Positions 49,451 to 60,850 of a stretch of DNA of 64,000 nucleotides are shown in pieces. A program made the position numbers and the translations under genes. The stretch is from contig NC_073693.1 of the NCBI RefSeq assembly GCF_029784155.1, positions 115,718,503 through 115,782,502 on the forward strand, given 5' to 3'. The notes beneath the pieces were generated by a model. That model was not told the origin of the DNA, did no database searches, and saw only the letters and a program-made list of their open reading frames with translations. Positions within the stretch are counted from its first letter, which is position 1, and each line of letters starts with the position of its first letter. The DNA comes from Uranotaenia lowii (Eukaryota > Arthropoda > Insecta > Diptera > Culicidae).

Positions 49451-50963
49451 TAGGGTGGCAATGGGCAATGGTGGCAATGTATGAAAAAAAAATTTATGAT
49501 CAATTTCGAAACCGATCATATACATTTTTTTGGGTGCCTCAAAGGATTCAAAGTTTCGATTTTTAACCCTAAAAAATCACGTAAGAAGGGGGAAAGGGAA
49601 ATCTGAAAAATATAAATTTTAATTTTGAGGCCAAATTACTTAAAAATGCATGAAACCACGAGATCTGGAGTAATTTCGAAAAAAATATTTTTGGTAAAAA
49701 TCGACATTCAGGGACTTTTCTTGCAAAATCGGCCGTTTTTCGGAAAATCGATTGAAACGTATTTAGTCGATTTTGGACATTTTTTCGAGACAACACCAGA
49801 TCTCGATGTTTCATAAGTTTCTTAGTCATTTGCATCATAGCATAGCATAGCATAGCATTGGGTGACTACACACATCTTGCATCAGCCAATGCACAACACA
49901 ATAATCAAAACCAACCCAAGATGAAGTTTCTGGATTCAAAACTCATTTCAAGTGTTGGTTTTGAAGATAAGTGTGGTACAATAATGCACACCGTGACAAG
50001 TCAATATAATCATAATGGGGATGATCTGATACAGCTTAATGAACTTTTCAGGTGCAGAGAACTCATGCGACCCAGGGTATTCAGATAGGTAGGGGAAGAG
50101 ATCTATACATGGCAAATCCTACTTAGCAAATAGGACTGATATGCAAAATTAATTAAATACGGTGTAAAAGCATTAAGTTTTAAAATGGAAACGATCTCAC
50201 CAACGTCCATTGAAAGGTGGTATGTTTCAGCCGGTGCTGTCTCTATTCTTCCTGATTCCAGTCATTTTGAAATGGGTTGCATCCAAATACAATTTTTTTT
50301 AATATCGCGCATAGCAGGGCATCGTTGAATTTTGCACTGCGTAAGTGGAAACAAATCACACAGCCAGCCATTTTTCTTCGCTTTTCTATCAACCACTATT
50401 TCCAATCAAAATAAATGAACCCCGGGTGGCTGCTCTAAAAACTTCACATATAAATAATTATACTCTACTTCAATTTATCCTTTTCAATGTAAAAAGTTTA
50501 AAGTATCTTCATTCCATAATTAAAAATTTGAAGTAGTTATGAGAACGCGAGACGGAACACGATACCAAAAAAAAACACGACCGTATTCGTCCAAGGCCAA
50601 CTGCGAATCAAAGTTTCTTAGTCATTTGCATCAAAATAAAAAAAAAATCGATTTTTCGTCTGTTGGTCCCTCTTACGTGATTTTTGAAATTCTAAATTCG
50701 AATTTTGACATTTTTTTATAATTATAGCAAGTTATGACGTTTTATGCATTGCAGACATTTGGCATAAAAACCAAAATTTCGATTTTTCCAATTTTCTATG
50801 GTTCCCCTTCTGGTCATTTTCTAAGGATCAAACGCTTTGAGGCACCCCTAAATCATGTCCCATTGAGCTGACCTTTTGCACAGGACAGTTTTTTGAGCCA
50901 ATCGACAAATTGTATTTGGTCGGATTGCAAAATTTAACATGATCCATTTGGCTACCACCCTAG
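49451..50963. mobile_element. Old TIR element with TA flanks, host of a nested insertion
   Basis: The left end TA/GGGTGGCAATGGG and the right end (complement TAGGGTGGTAGCC) are weak inverted repeats. A second shared inverted block is GGGTGCCTCAAAG at about 49530 and CTTTGAGGCACCCC near 50840. The interior has no coding sequence apart from the nested insert 49838-50610. Confidence 0.5.
49838..50610 (-). mobile_element. Nested retroposon-like insert with 23-bp target duplication
   Basis: A 773-bp insert between identical 23-base direct repeats (49815-49837 and 50611-50633, beginning AAGTTTCTTAGTCATT). At its left edge is a short run of TAGCA units (49838-49857), which on the minus strand is a 3' simple-sequence tail (TGCTA)n. 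A long duplication plus a simple tail points to LINE-mediated insertion. The body encodes nothing I recognise. Confidence 0.65.
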
Positions 50964-50971
50964 TTTATATA

Positions 50972-52400
50972 CAGTTAATCGCAAAATTGATCGTACACAC
51001 ATGATTTACTAACTCTTTTCATTTATTTGGTGTGAAAAAATGGTTCAACATTCATGATTTTGATGCACATTAATTGTTTACAAATCTACCAATTGATCTG
51101 ATCTCGACGATTTTGAAAAATATGCTGTGCATATTTTTTAATTCAAAAAGTTGATAAAAATCCCAAATGAGAGGTATGCAAAATTGATCGTACACCTTTT
51201 ATTTAACCTGAAATGTTTGATGTGTAAACAATACTAATGTGAATAAGCGAAAGTTTTTTTTTGTCAGTGTTTCATGTCAACACCCAGCAGCTACTTGGGC
51301 AGTGTTTATTTTTGTTTTTTTTTGCTGAATTTCGAAGAGTTGTGATCAAAATGGTTAACAAGCACAAGGAAACGGACATTGCGACACGATCGTTGATAAA
51401 AGTATGTGTTGTCGCGGAAAGTCATTGCGGGAAATAGCAGAATCTGTCGAGCGAACCCACTCTACAGTGCAGTATATTATCAAAAAGTGGAAATACGGAC
51501 GAACCGTGAAAAATATCGCTGGAAGAGGACGAAAACGCATCTAGACTTCTACAGATGAATGGGTAATTGTGCGAACTCTGAAAAGGAAACCTTAAACAAG
51601 TATTCCGAAATTGGCCAATGAAGTCGCTGAGACCATCGGAAGAGCTGTCAGCGCAGATATTTTTCGTAAGGTAGCGCACAGGATCGGTTTGAGAAATCAT
51701 GTAGCCCGTAAGAAGCCCTTTATCTCAATGGTAAAAATGAAAAAAACGACTGGAGTTCGCTAAAGCTTATAGGCTTATGTTAATAAGCCTAAAGAGTTCT
51801 GGAACAAAGTTCTATTTACCAACGAAACAAAAATAAACCTTTTCAGATCGGATGGACGGCAAATGGTGCGGAGAAAACCTGGAATGGAGCTCCAGCCCAA
51901 AAATTTGGTCCCAACTGTTAAACTCGGTGGCGGCAACCAGATGTTGGGGGGCTCAATGTCGTCCTCTGGACCTGGAACCATGGAATTCATTGACTCAACG
52001 ATGAACAAGATGGGTTATTTGAACACCCTCAAACGTAACCTGCCGCCTTCCGTGAATAAATTGGGTCTATCTCGTGAATACTACTTCCAACAAGATAATT
52101 ACCTCAAACATACTGCTATTGTCGTACGGGATTGGTTGCTGTATAATACCCCTAAACAATTCAAAACGCCTCCGCAGTCTCTCGACCTGAACCCGATAGA
52201 ACACCTCTGGTCGGAGGACAAGAATCGCCTGAAAAATAAAAATTGTAGGAACAAGGCAGAACTCGGAACGGCGATTAAGGAGATCTGGGAGAACATTCCT
52301 TATAGTGTGATCAAAAACCTCGTTGAATCGATGCCACGACGCTTGCAAGCCAAGATGCAAGATGCCAAAGACGGTCATGCCAAATACTAATTTAGTTGTT
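50972..52400 (+). mobile_element. Tc1-like element, DD34E, decayed
   Basis: It starts TA/CAGTTAATCGCAAAATTGATC. The same GCAAAATTGATCGTACAC recurs at about 51178, like the outer and inner direct repeats of long Tc1 inverted termini. The transposase pseudogene follows. The matching right terminus was not found in 52400-52760, so the 3' end is lost or heavily diverged. Confidence 0.75.
51351..52390 (+). pseudogene. Tc1-family transposase pseudogene (DD34E)
   Basis: ATG 51351 (MVNKHKETDIATRSLI), then a helix-turn-helix (GKSLREIAESVERTHSTVQY) after a frameshift, and a GRGRK hook motif. The catalytic region is VLFTNETKINLF (the first Asp of the family's TDE motif is now Asn), then YYFQQDNYLKHTA and SLDLNPIEHLWSE, ending at 52390. 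Thirty-four residues separate the second Asp and the Glu. There are several stops (for example after RGRKRI and LKRKP) and at least one frameshift. Inactive. Confidence 0.88.
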
Positions 52401-54080
52401 TTATGATGTTTGTTACTTTCTATGAATTGATTTTGATTGATATTTTAAAGCCAAAACAATTTTTCAAATTTAAATATTTTAACCTTGGATGAAAATAAAT
52501 CAAATTATCAAAAATAGGAAGCGATAAAAATCATCAGATTTTCAGATCAAATTATCTTAATGCAAACTTGAACCAAATTAATGATTGGCAGAATTTTGTT
52601 TATTGGTTTCTGAAACATAAAATGCCAAATTTTGGTGTCCTTAATGTGTGAATAATGTCAAACAATACACTGGGAAAATATAGAATAATGTGCAGATTGT
52701 TTAGGTGAAGATTATTCTTTACCAGTAATTATTTTTTTATAAAGAATAAATTTCATAATAAAAGTCCTGTAGATAATTTTTTTCAAATTAAATTTGGTTT
52801 TTTGCGGATAAAACAAAAACTCAAATTCTACCTTCAATTTGTGATTTTCAGCTGGACAGTGTTTACAAACTAATTTCGTTTAATAAATTGAAATCTGCAA
52901 ATTAAATTGAAAAGCAATCTTAACATATTAAGAACCGCGATAAAATTTATGACGAGAAACACCGAAATTTGGCATTCTATATCTCGGAAACCCCTAAATT
53001 TAGCATTTTTAATAATCGGCAAATATTGTGTTCAATTTTGTCGAAGAAAATTTAACACTTATTTTCAGTCCATATGAGGTTTACTTCGAAGTGTAGCACA
53101 CTGTTGGCAAGCGAAAAAAACAAGATATCTCGTTATTCGTCCGTATTGTGTTATGTTCATGATCTCTGAATTCCTTGACAATTTATGTAGATTGTAAAAT
53201 TTTGTTAAAGACTCAACCTTTTTTCTGAATTTTGAATCTGCATTCTGAATCTCAATTCTGAACCTGAATTCAAAAATTGCGCTTTGAATTAGTCTTCGAA
53301 TTTACATACGATTTCTGAAATGAACAAAAAATACGATTTCCGAATCTTATCTCAGATCAGAGTTATATGAGCCAAGCTATAGAGCCCTCATTTATGAAAC
53401 TATTATTTAAGTTCTGTAGTTCAGGTTTAATCTAAATTCACTATTTAAATTATTGTGAATCAATATTAAAATATAAATTCACAAAGATCTGAATCCTACT
53501 TTTCAATTTTGGATTGCCATTTCGAAGCTTTCAATTCTTAAATTTTGTGTAAGAATGAAGTTCAAGAGCTAAGAATCTGAATTTAAAACAAACTTTCTTA
53601 TTTTTATACGTTCGGAAAACCATTATCAAAATATTGAAAATTCATATGATCCCGAAAAACATGATTCAAATTTGGTATGAAGTGCAAAACCAAATTTGAA
53701 CCAGGATTTCAAATCAGCTTTTCATTTCTAATTTATTATGATCATTCAAACAGAAAATCATAAATTCTGAACAGGATACAGAATCCGAAGTACGAAAATA
53801 GGAAAATAATTATGGATATGGGATTTATGGAATCAGATCCTTGTAATGAGTTGAATTAAATTCGAAATTTAATATTAAGACCTGAATTTCCATGACCAAG
53901 TGAGAAAATTTTGAAAAGGTGTAACAGAGTTTTGAACTTGGGATGGGTTTTTGAGGTTTTAGCATTAGTTTTTAGTCTAGATTGTTACTCTCGATTAACC
54001 TTTCTCTATTATCATAATTTGATTCTGAATTTAAAATTTTTAGTGTATAGTAAAATATCTCGCTTGCTGTTTTGGATCCT
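52401..54080. other. Intronic AT-rich DNA, nothing recognised
   Basis: Many GAAT/TTCTGAAT-type low-complexity motifs (53220-53900), no gene and no clear element. Confidence 0.5.
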
Positions 54081-54081
54081 C

Positions 54082-54127
54082 ATGGGGGGTGGGGGGGGGG
54101 TGGGTTTAACCCCCAAAACCCCCCCCC
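54082..54127. repeat. G-run followed by C-run
   Basis: A plus-strand G tract (runs of 6, then 10, then 3) is followed within about 20 bases by C runs of 5 and 9. The arrangement can form an imperfect G:C hairpin or a G-quadruplex on either strand. It is unique in this AT-rich window. Confidence 0.85.
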
Positions 54128-54419
54128 GTTCCTACGGCCATGGTACACTCACAAATTAGACTCTACTCCAATAATGAACTTCCTTGGAGAAGGAAATATC
54201 GGTACATAATTCTATGCCGGACCGGAATTAACAAGCTTTCTAAACACTGGCATTGTCCTCCCAGCCCAACCGTAATGCATATGTCTAAAAGAAACCAAAT
54301 AAAACATATTCCATATCCTCTCACATGACAAAGCAGGATGGAAGCTATCAGCCAGCAAGTATATTGGCGAATGATGTACCGAGCGCTGTGTGTGTATGTA
54401 AACCGGCCGGCAATAGAAA

Positions 54420-54490
54420 ACAGATTCTAGTTTCCCATTCCCACTCCATCCCATCCCATCCCATTCTCATCTCTTTCCCACCAAAGACAA
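54420..54490. repeat. CCCAT pentamer tract
   Basis: A short imperfect run of CCCAT/CCATT units (about 54434-54468). Confidence 0.7.
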
Positions 54491-55049
54491 AGGAGGATGG
54501 AGTGCGTTTTTTGATATTCGGCAGTATCACAAAGACTATGACAATAAACCTTCATTTGCTAACCGACTCAGACGGTGCGCTTCGTAAGATATCGGACTGG
54601 CAAGCCGAGCTTAGAATGTTACAGTGAGTGCGATTCTCACTATATATTTTTTGAATGAATTATCCAATAGAATGAAAATCCCATAGAATGTTTTTCTTGT
54701 TTTGTTTGAATGTAGTGGTCATGCATCATTTTGCTTGGAAGCTCGAGTCTTTATGCCAAAAATGCTGTACCAATCATATCATCTTTGGTACAGAACACTT
54801 TTTAGCGCATTTTGCAACCTCTTCTATGGGTGTATAAGTTGTTCTTCTTAAAAAATGTGGCTTTTTACGCAAAATCAAATTCTTTAAACCACTTTAAACC
54901 AATCTTAATAATAAAATTATTATAAAAATGATATTCTGAGAATAATAACCAAAGTGTTATTCATTTGAAGTCTTTAAGTATGTATGTACCAATGTTTAAA
55001 ATTAAAATAGTAATATACCTAAAAGTTAAAAAAATGTATAATATCTTAC

Positions 55050-56476
55050 CTCCTCGCCAGACAGCACGCGGTCATGGTGGAAGCAAACGCTGCGAACCCA
55101 ATCAACCCGGCCAGTATCACCAGCCAGGTTCCGGAAGACGCTATCAGGGCGGCCGCCGGTGGTTTCCTCGAGATGGAACAGGAATCGATCTTGTGCACCG
55201 AATACTTGATGTAAGTTTCGATCAGCGCATCCTTCATCTCCTGACTGTCCATTATTTTTAGCATTTCCATGGGCGATAGGGCCGACCCGTGGCGGGAAAG
55301 CTGGAAACAGGAACTTGTGGAGCTGAAATCTAGACTATGGTCCGGCTTGGCTAGGACCTGTGCATCGAATAGGGACAGTTCCAGGTTCGATTCTGCCAAT
55401 CTTGTCTGAAGATCGGTTGCGAATGTTTCCAGGACTGGGTTTATTTCTGAGGGAGGTTTTGAGAAAACAAATCGGAGCAAAGATTTGTCTCGTATGACAA
55501 AGATTTTGAAATTGTTATCTGTTACACGATCTGGTATGTTAGAGTTGTTAGCCCGAACTGTTATCTGGAAGAATCCATCGACGTAGTCCGACATGCTTCG
55601 AGTGGTGCGGATTTCACCGGTGGAGTTGTTGAGATTAAAAACGTTGAAGTAGTTTTCGGTGTGATTGTCCCTCCGATAGAATTGAGGCACAAATGAGATT
55701 GATTCGATATTGTAGAAAATGGGACTAGCGTTTGGATCTATATCTCGTGCTTTGCATGTCATGATTGGAGTATCGATAGGCACGTTGTGCCGGATACCGA
55801 TCGTTTGATTTTCCTTTTCAAACTGAGGCAAATGGTCATCAATGTCTGCGACATGAATTATGATGTTCAGCTCGGATTTGTCGTACTTATTATAGGCGGT
55901 AGTAGTTAAGATTGGATCAGTCTTATGCTTGAAACACCTTATGGTGAGTGAAACGGATTCTATCGTTTCGCGATCAAGTGGTGCCGTTGTTGTTATGATT
56001 GCAGCATTGGTTTCAGTTCGGACTATCCTGAAGAGTCCCAGCTCATTACCATCGATGAATTCGTAGTCTATGGCACCATTTTCTCCGATATCCTCATCTA
56101 AAGCGGATAGGTTTCCTACGATAGATCCCGCTGGTTGTTCCTCCAGGACCATCATTTCCAACGGTTGAGCATCGACATCTCTTACGAATCGCGGCTGGTG
56201 ATCATCGATGTCCAAAACGTTGATCCGAAGTACGATTGTAGCCGCTTGTGGAGGTTCTCCCATATCGCTAACCTCAATGATGATGTTGTACATCGATTTC
56301 GTTTCTCGATCCAACGATTTTGTCGTTGAAATGAGACCACTCTTGGCATCGATCCGGAACGATTTGGCATCTTCAATATCGGACTGAATTCGATATCGCA
56401 ATGTTCCACTGGGAGTTGCCGGACTATCCGGGTCACTCGCTATGACTTGGAACACCGGCGCTCCTATTGTAGCATT
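55050..56476 (-). CDS. Cad74A: Cadherin exon: ectodomain repeats, juxtamembrane region and transmembrane helix
   Basis: This exon encodes 475 residues of a type I cadherin at the cell surface. It opens with NATIGAPVFQVIASDPD in phase with the upstream exon. Visible calcium-site motifs are LDRETKSMYNIIIEVSD, LDIDDHQPRF, DEDIGENG, a second LDRET, VADIDDHLPQF and ARDIDPNASP, that is, three to four cadherin repeats. A membrane-proximal region follows with a Cys pair (SCFQ, DSCSIS) and a transmembrane segment (WLVILAGLIGFAAFASTM) then CCLARR. The acceptor is TTTTTTGCAG at 56477. The donor AG/GTAAGA at 55050 is a near-consensus site; if unused, TAA follows at once and the tail would be two residues. 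The name rests on its position beside tap, as in Drosophila band 74, and on the short catenin-independent tail; other insect cadherins remain possible. Confidence 0.85.
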
Positions 56477-56745
56477 CTGCAAAAAAGGACCAAAAGAAAA
56501 GAAACTCATCAATTACATGTCAAAACAGTTATTCTTCCCCCATCCCACCGGTTCGTCCTTCTCTAATCAATCAAAATTTCCTTCCCATAATCCGACGCAA
56601 GCAACGATTGACAACTTCAAGCGCCATATGAATGTGCACTTTATCATCGTTAATAACGACTTTGTGTTTGTTTTCAGTCGAACTAAGCAGCAAGGAACTC
56701 CCACAAGAGAAAACCAACGCAAAACAAAAAACTCTCATCATTTAC
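56477..56745 (-). other. Short cadherin intron
   Basis: A 269-base phase-0 intron with a GTAAAT donor after Glu (GAG, 56746-56748) and a TTTTTTGCAG acceptor. AT-rich; nothing else in it. Confidence 0.85.
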
Positions 56746-56987
56746 CTCGGTAACGTTGGCTATTTGGCCGACTTTCGGTGCGATGAAGAACGGAATGCCG
56801 TCGTTGGCGCTGATGTCACCGATGTACCACACGAAGGTGACGTCACTGTAGAGGGATCGTTGCTTCGGCAGTTGGCCGCCGCTGTCCTGGGCCCGGACCA
56901 CCATCTCGTACGGATCCGATCGACCCTTGCCGGTGAGCAGGACCTTCGTTTTGATTTCGCCCGTCTTCGGGTTGATGTGGAGGAGAC
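56746..56987 (-). CDS. Cad74A: Cadherin exon: part of an ectodomain repeat
   Basis: A 242-base exon that begins with two bases completing a Gly codon (GT), then LLHINPKTGEIKTKVLL, typical of the middle of a cadherin repeat (TGEI). RSDPYEMVVRAQDSGG and NDGIPFFIAP follow, and it ends GQIANVTE at the donor. The acceptor (TTTTCCATCCGCAG) lies just above 56987. The next exon upstream is not in the window, so the gene runs off the right edge with an upstream intron of more than 7 kb. Exon boundaries are in phase with the following exon. Confidence 0.88.
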
Positions 56988-58954
56988 CTGCGGATGGAAA
57001 ACATCTATTAGAAGCTATTAGCCTAGGGCTGCATATGGGCTTGTGAGTTCATGAAGGAGAGGATATATTAATTTAAATTAACGAATTATCCAAAATCATG
57101 ATTATCGCAGATACAACACAAAAAAGGGAAATTTAAAGCAAAAAGAAAAACTGCTCAGCAACTCTCTACGTTTTTTTTATGGTTAAACCAATATACCGAA
57201 CCTAACTCAACATTTTACCTAAATTGTTGAAAATAACCGAGTTTTGAAAAAACTAAAAAAACTTTGAATATATGTAAAACTTCTAAATTAATCCATTTTT
57301 TTCCATTCGTCTTATAAGGAACAGTTACGTAGTTCTTATAGTATTAATCATAGAAAAAAAAACTCCCAGTAATTAGATCATAATTCAATGATAATGTTTT
57401 TTTACTTTCTAAAAATTTTTCCTGATCAAGATTCTAAAATGTATTTGATTGAAAAATGCACAGTGACCGGACAAAAATTTCATCTCGCTTTGACATTTTT
57501 TAAGACGTCATCTATTTTCAATGAATTCAGTTTACTAATGTCAAATAAGTATTACATTAACAAAAATCCATTTCATGGTTTATTTGATAAAAATAAAAAA
57601 ATCAAATGACAATCACTTGAATTACCCGCCTACTTGATACGATACACTTTGCATACTTTTTAAAATATTCTGGGGGTCCAACTTTATTGTTAAAATTTTT
57701 ACATTTTCTCACACTGATTAAATCGAATGGATGAAAATCGATAGCTGTTTTGTTAGAAAATTGGATTTAGATATTTTTCATGTTGTTAATATTTGTTGTT
57801 GAAGTGAATCTATTATCGTAATTGAAAAATTGTGGTAACAGAGCAGATGGAAATTATTGTCGGAAAACATGCGAAAAAATTATTCATCATCTTCCAATGG
57901 GTTTCAAACCCACATCTTAGACCTCTCTAGAGCCAATGTAGGTATAGAATTCTACGATAGCAGATTTGTCGAATGTCGATGTCCTTTAGAAGGATGGGAG
58001 ATATTTTTTCGCCATATGCTCATCATCATTTTGCTGTCCGTTTTCGATTACTGCATTCTTTAGTCAATACTCTTTAAAAGGTTAAATTAAATATAGTGTA
58101 CCACGTTTTCTTTTTAAAAGAAAATAAAAAAAAAATTATTTCTAGAAACTTAAAACGTTTCATTTTTGAAAGTTAACTTCAGTGCTTTTAAAAATAATTA
58201 ATATGGTGATTTGACAATCGTTGCACAACTTAGCACATGACTGAATTTCAACTTTTATGGAGTATTTAATTCGAATTTCGATTGTGCAAATATAAGCTTG
58301 GTCAACAAGATCCAAAAGTTCGAAGGTTTGAAAAAAGTGACATTAAAATTTAAAAAATCACTTTAAACAGGTTGTCTGTATCGAATAGTTGCACAGGCAA
58401 ATTTGACTTTGAACCTAATGTTGTCCGATTTTTTTTCCAATAGTTGCACATATTAAAAGGTTTCTAATGGCTCAGTTATCATTTGATCTAAGGAGCAAAC
58501 ATTTTGACCCAAAAAACAAACAAAAAATCGCAGCCGCCGGTTTGAGAATAGTACTTATCTTTCGTAAAATTTTCTCAGAAAATAAATATAATCTGCCATC
58601 GAATTTGACCGGGGCCTTCTGAGGCCTTAACCATATTTACCCATATTTATCTAATTATATTTAGCTTTTTTCTTTACGTTCTAGTAGCATGGAATTCCAT
58701 AAACCGACTAAAAATTCTTTAAAACTTCAAAAATGGACAATATACAGATGAAAAGATAAAAGGGCACGATCAGGTTTGCCCCCTCTGAAGGATATCATTT
58801 TATAAAATAATTGCTTTATGTCTCACTCGAAAATTGATCGATTTTAACACAATGAATATCAATTTGAAGCTTAAGAATGAACTCAACAACGCCCAAAGTT
58901 TCAGATCGTTTGACTTGTTTATGCGCAAGATATGCAGTTTTGTATAAGAATTTA
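56988..58954 (-). other. Cadherin upstream intron, proximal part
   Basis: AT-rich intronic DNA. No exon, RNA gene or element boundary could be supported. Confidence 0.55.
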
Positions 58955-59554
58955 TCTATTATATAAAATTCTCTTGTAACGGTGTTTGTAGTACTACTCC
59001 GCCGAAATGACCCAACCGATTCAAATGAAATTATTTTTAGAATATTCTGTAGGCATGCGAATCGGTTTATATCGAATAAAAACAACAAAAAGTCGCATCA
59101 ATTGTCCGTAATCATTAAATTTGTAATAAATTGAATCAAATTAAAGCCATGGCCTTCAATATTGTCGACATTTTTTTTTCTTTTGGGCGCCGGGCGGTTT
59201 GTTTTTCGTCTCTATGGTCGAGGCGTCGCGAGCCAACGTCGCAAGAGGATAGTAACCATGGCATAGCATACTGATTGTGATTGGAAATATTTAGGCGCGC
59301 ATTTTTCAACCAAGCATAATTTCAATGCATGTGGTGGCCTTATGAAGCCTAGATGTGTTTTTTTCTTCTTGATTTCTAGATCATTTGTACAGCACGGAGT
59401 AATGAATGACGCCTAGATGTGACCCAGATTGATATTTTGCCGATCAAATCAAAACCATTTAAACTATTTGAAAAAATTAAACTTTAATTCGTGTTATTTT
59501 AAGAAGGAATTGTTGTCTGAAAAATATGAATTTAGTACTAATGCATGTGAAATA

Positions 59555-59611
59555 CAGACCCCGTTCGTTTTTGGCCACATCCGAACTGTTTTTAGAAGCG
59601 ACATTACCTTT
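59555..59611 (+). mobile_element. Fragment of the CAGACCCC MITE
   Basis: CAGACCCCGTTCGTTTTTGGC is the same left end as the element at 27219; only the first 50-60 bases are recognisable. Confidence 0.55.
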
Positions 59612-60679
59612 TAGTTTTCTCTATAACAGGACCAATATAATTTAGACAAACACCAAACATACGTTTTTACGATCAGAAATGGTGATAGAATACAACAACA
59701 AAAACAAAAGTTTTTTTTAGAAAGTTATAAAGTATTCAAAAATTACAAAAAGTTGAAAAATAAAAAAAAATCAAAATCAAATACAAAAAAAGACTAAAAA
59801 TGACAAAGTCAACTGAAAAATGATGAAGTACCACAAAAATGCCAAAAAAAAACAAAGAAATGCATCAAAAACATGAGAAAAAAAACTATAAAAATTCTAA
59901 CAATGGTCGGAAATTGCCTTAAAATTACGTAAATGATAATTGAAATAGTTATTTACGAACATTTGAAAAAAAGAAAGGTGGAAAGATTTGGTTTATAATC
60001 CAATACGCATAGAAACATGTTTCAAACATGCACAAATGTGCTTTACTGAAGGTGTATCAAGCGCCTTTAAATTTACAGAACAACCACAAAATCCGTTGAA
60101 AATTAACAGACACATGAACTGTACAAGAGCCTGTCCTTTAAAATTGATTATACAGGATTGATGTTTATTTAAAGGCCGAATGCAAAAAAGTGCAAACGTT
60201 CAACATTGACAAAAATGTATACATTATTTCTTAATTTATAAAAGGTAGGGCCCAAATAAACAACCTGACTAAATAAACTTATCTTTTTTTAAATCGTTCA
60301 CTGTTTCCAGGTTCCATGTTTGTTTACACAGAATTCAAGTACGGACTTAACATTAACGTGTGTTTTTGTATAATATATTTTGGCTACATAGAAGAGACTT
60401 AAGATCTGCTTTTTTGATGATTTTTTTTTGTTATTAATATTCCAGAATCATAATTGTTTTGGTAGCAGAAGCAGAATATTTAAGTCTTTATTACGACCTG
60501 AAAGTTTTGAAAATAATATTAACTCCTGTCATTTCACACGGTGAAACAAGTGGCAACGCGCCTTTTCCATGAAATATATATTCATTTTTCTCTAAAATAT
60601 TCAAAATTATTAAATGTCTTTGTAAATGAATGTCTCATGATAAAACAGTATTCAGTGAAATTGAAGTACCATCCATTAT

Positions 60680-60850
60680 TTTATTCTGGAGAAAAACTGC
60701 AGATATATCAATGAACGGTGATAAAAAAGACAAACAGGAACAAGTATTAAATTCACTTTAAAGTCTTTTTTTTTAAAGAATATGAAAGATGAACTGTGAT
60801 GATATCCATTTGCTCTTGCCCCGATGTTTCTTAAATGAAAATAACAATTT
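60680..60850. repeat. Diverged relative of the 30330 MITE
   Basis: It shares GCAGATA-ATCAAT, GGAACAAGTATTAAATT and a right part CCATTTGCTCTTGCCCCGATG with 30300-30600 but is internally deleted. Confidence 0.5.

Noticed and set aside
54325..54627. 100-codon plus-strand open frame
   Set aside because: It runs through the CCCAT repeat and has no recognisable protein features.
54552..54639. Alternative terminal cadherin exon of 28 codons (ENRTHCNILSSACQS...)
   Set aside because: The phase fits and an AG precedes it, but the acceptor has a poor pyrimidine tract and a run this short is often open by chance. The 43419-43530 exon has a better acceptor and a more receptor-like tail.
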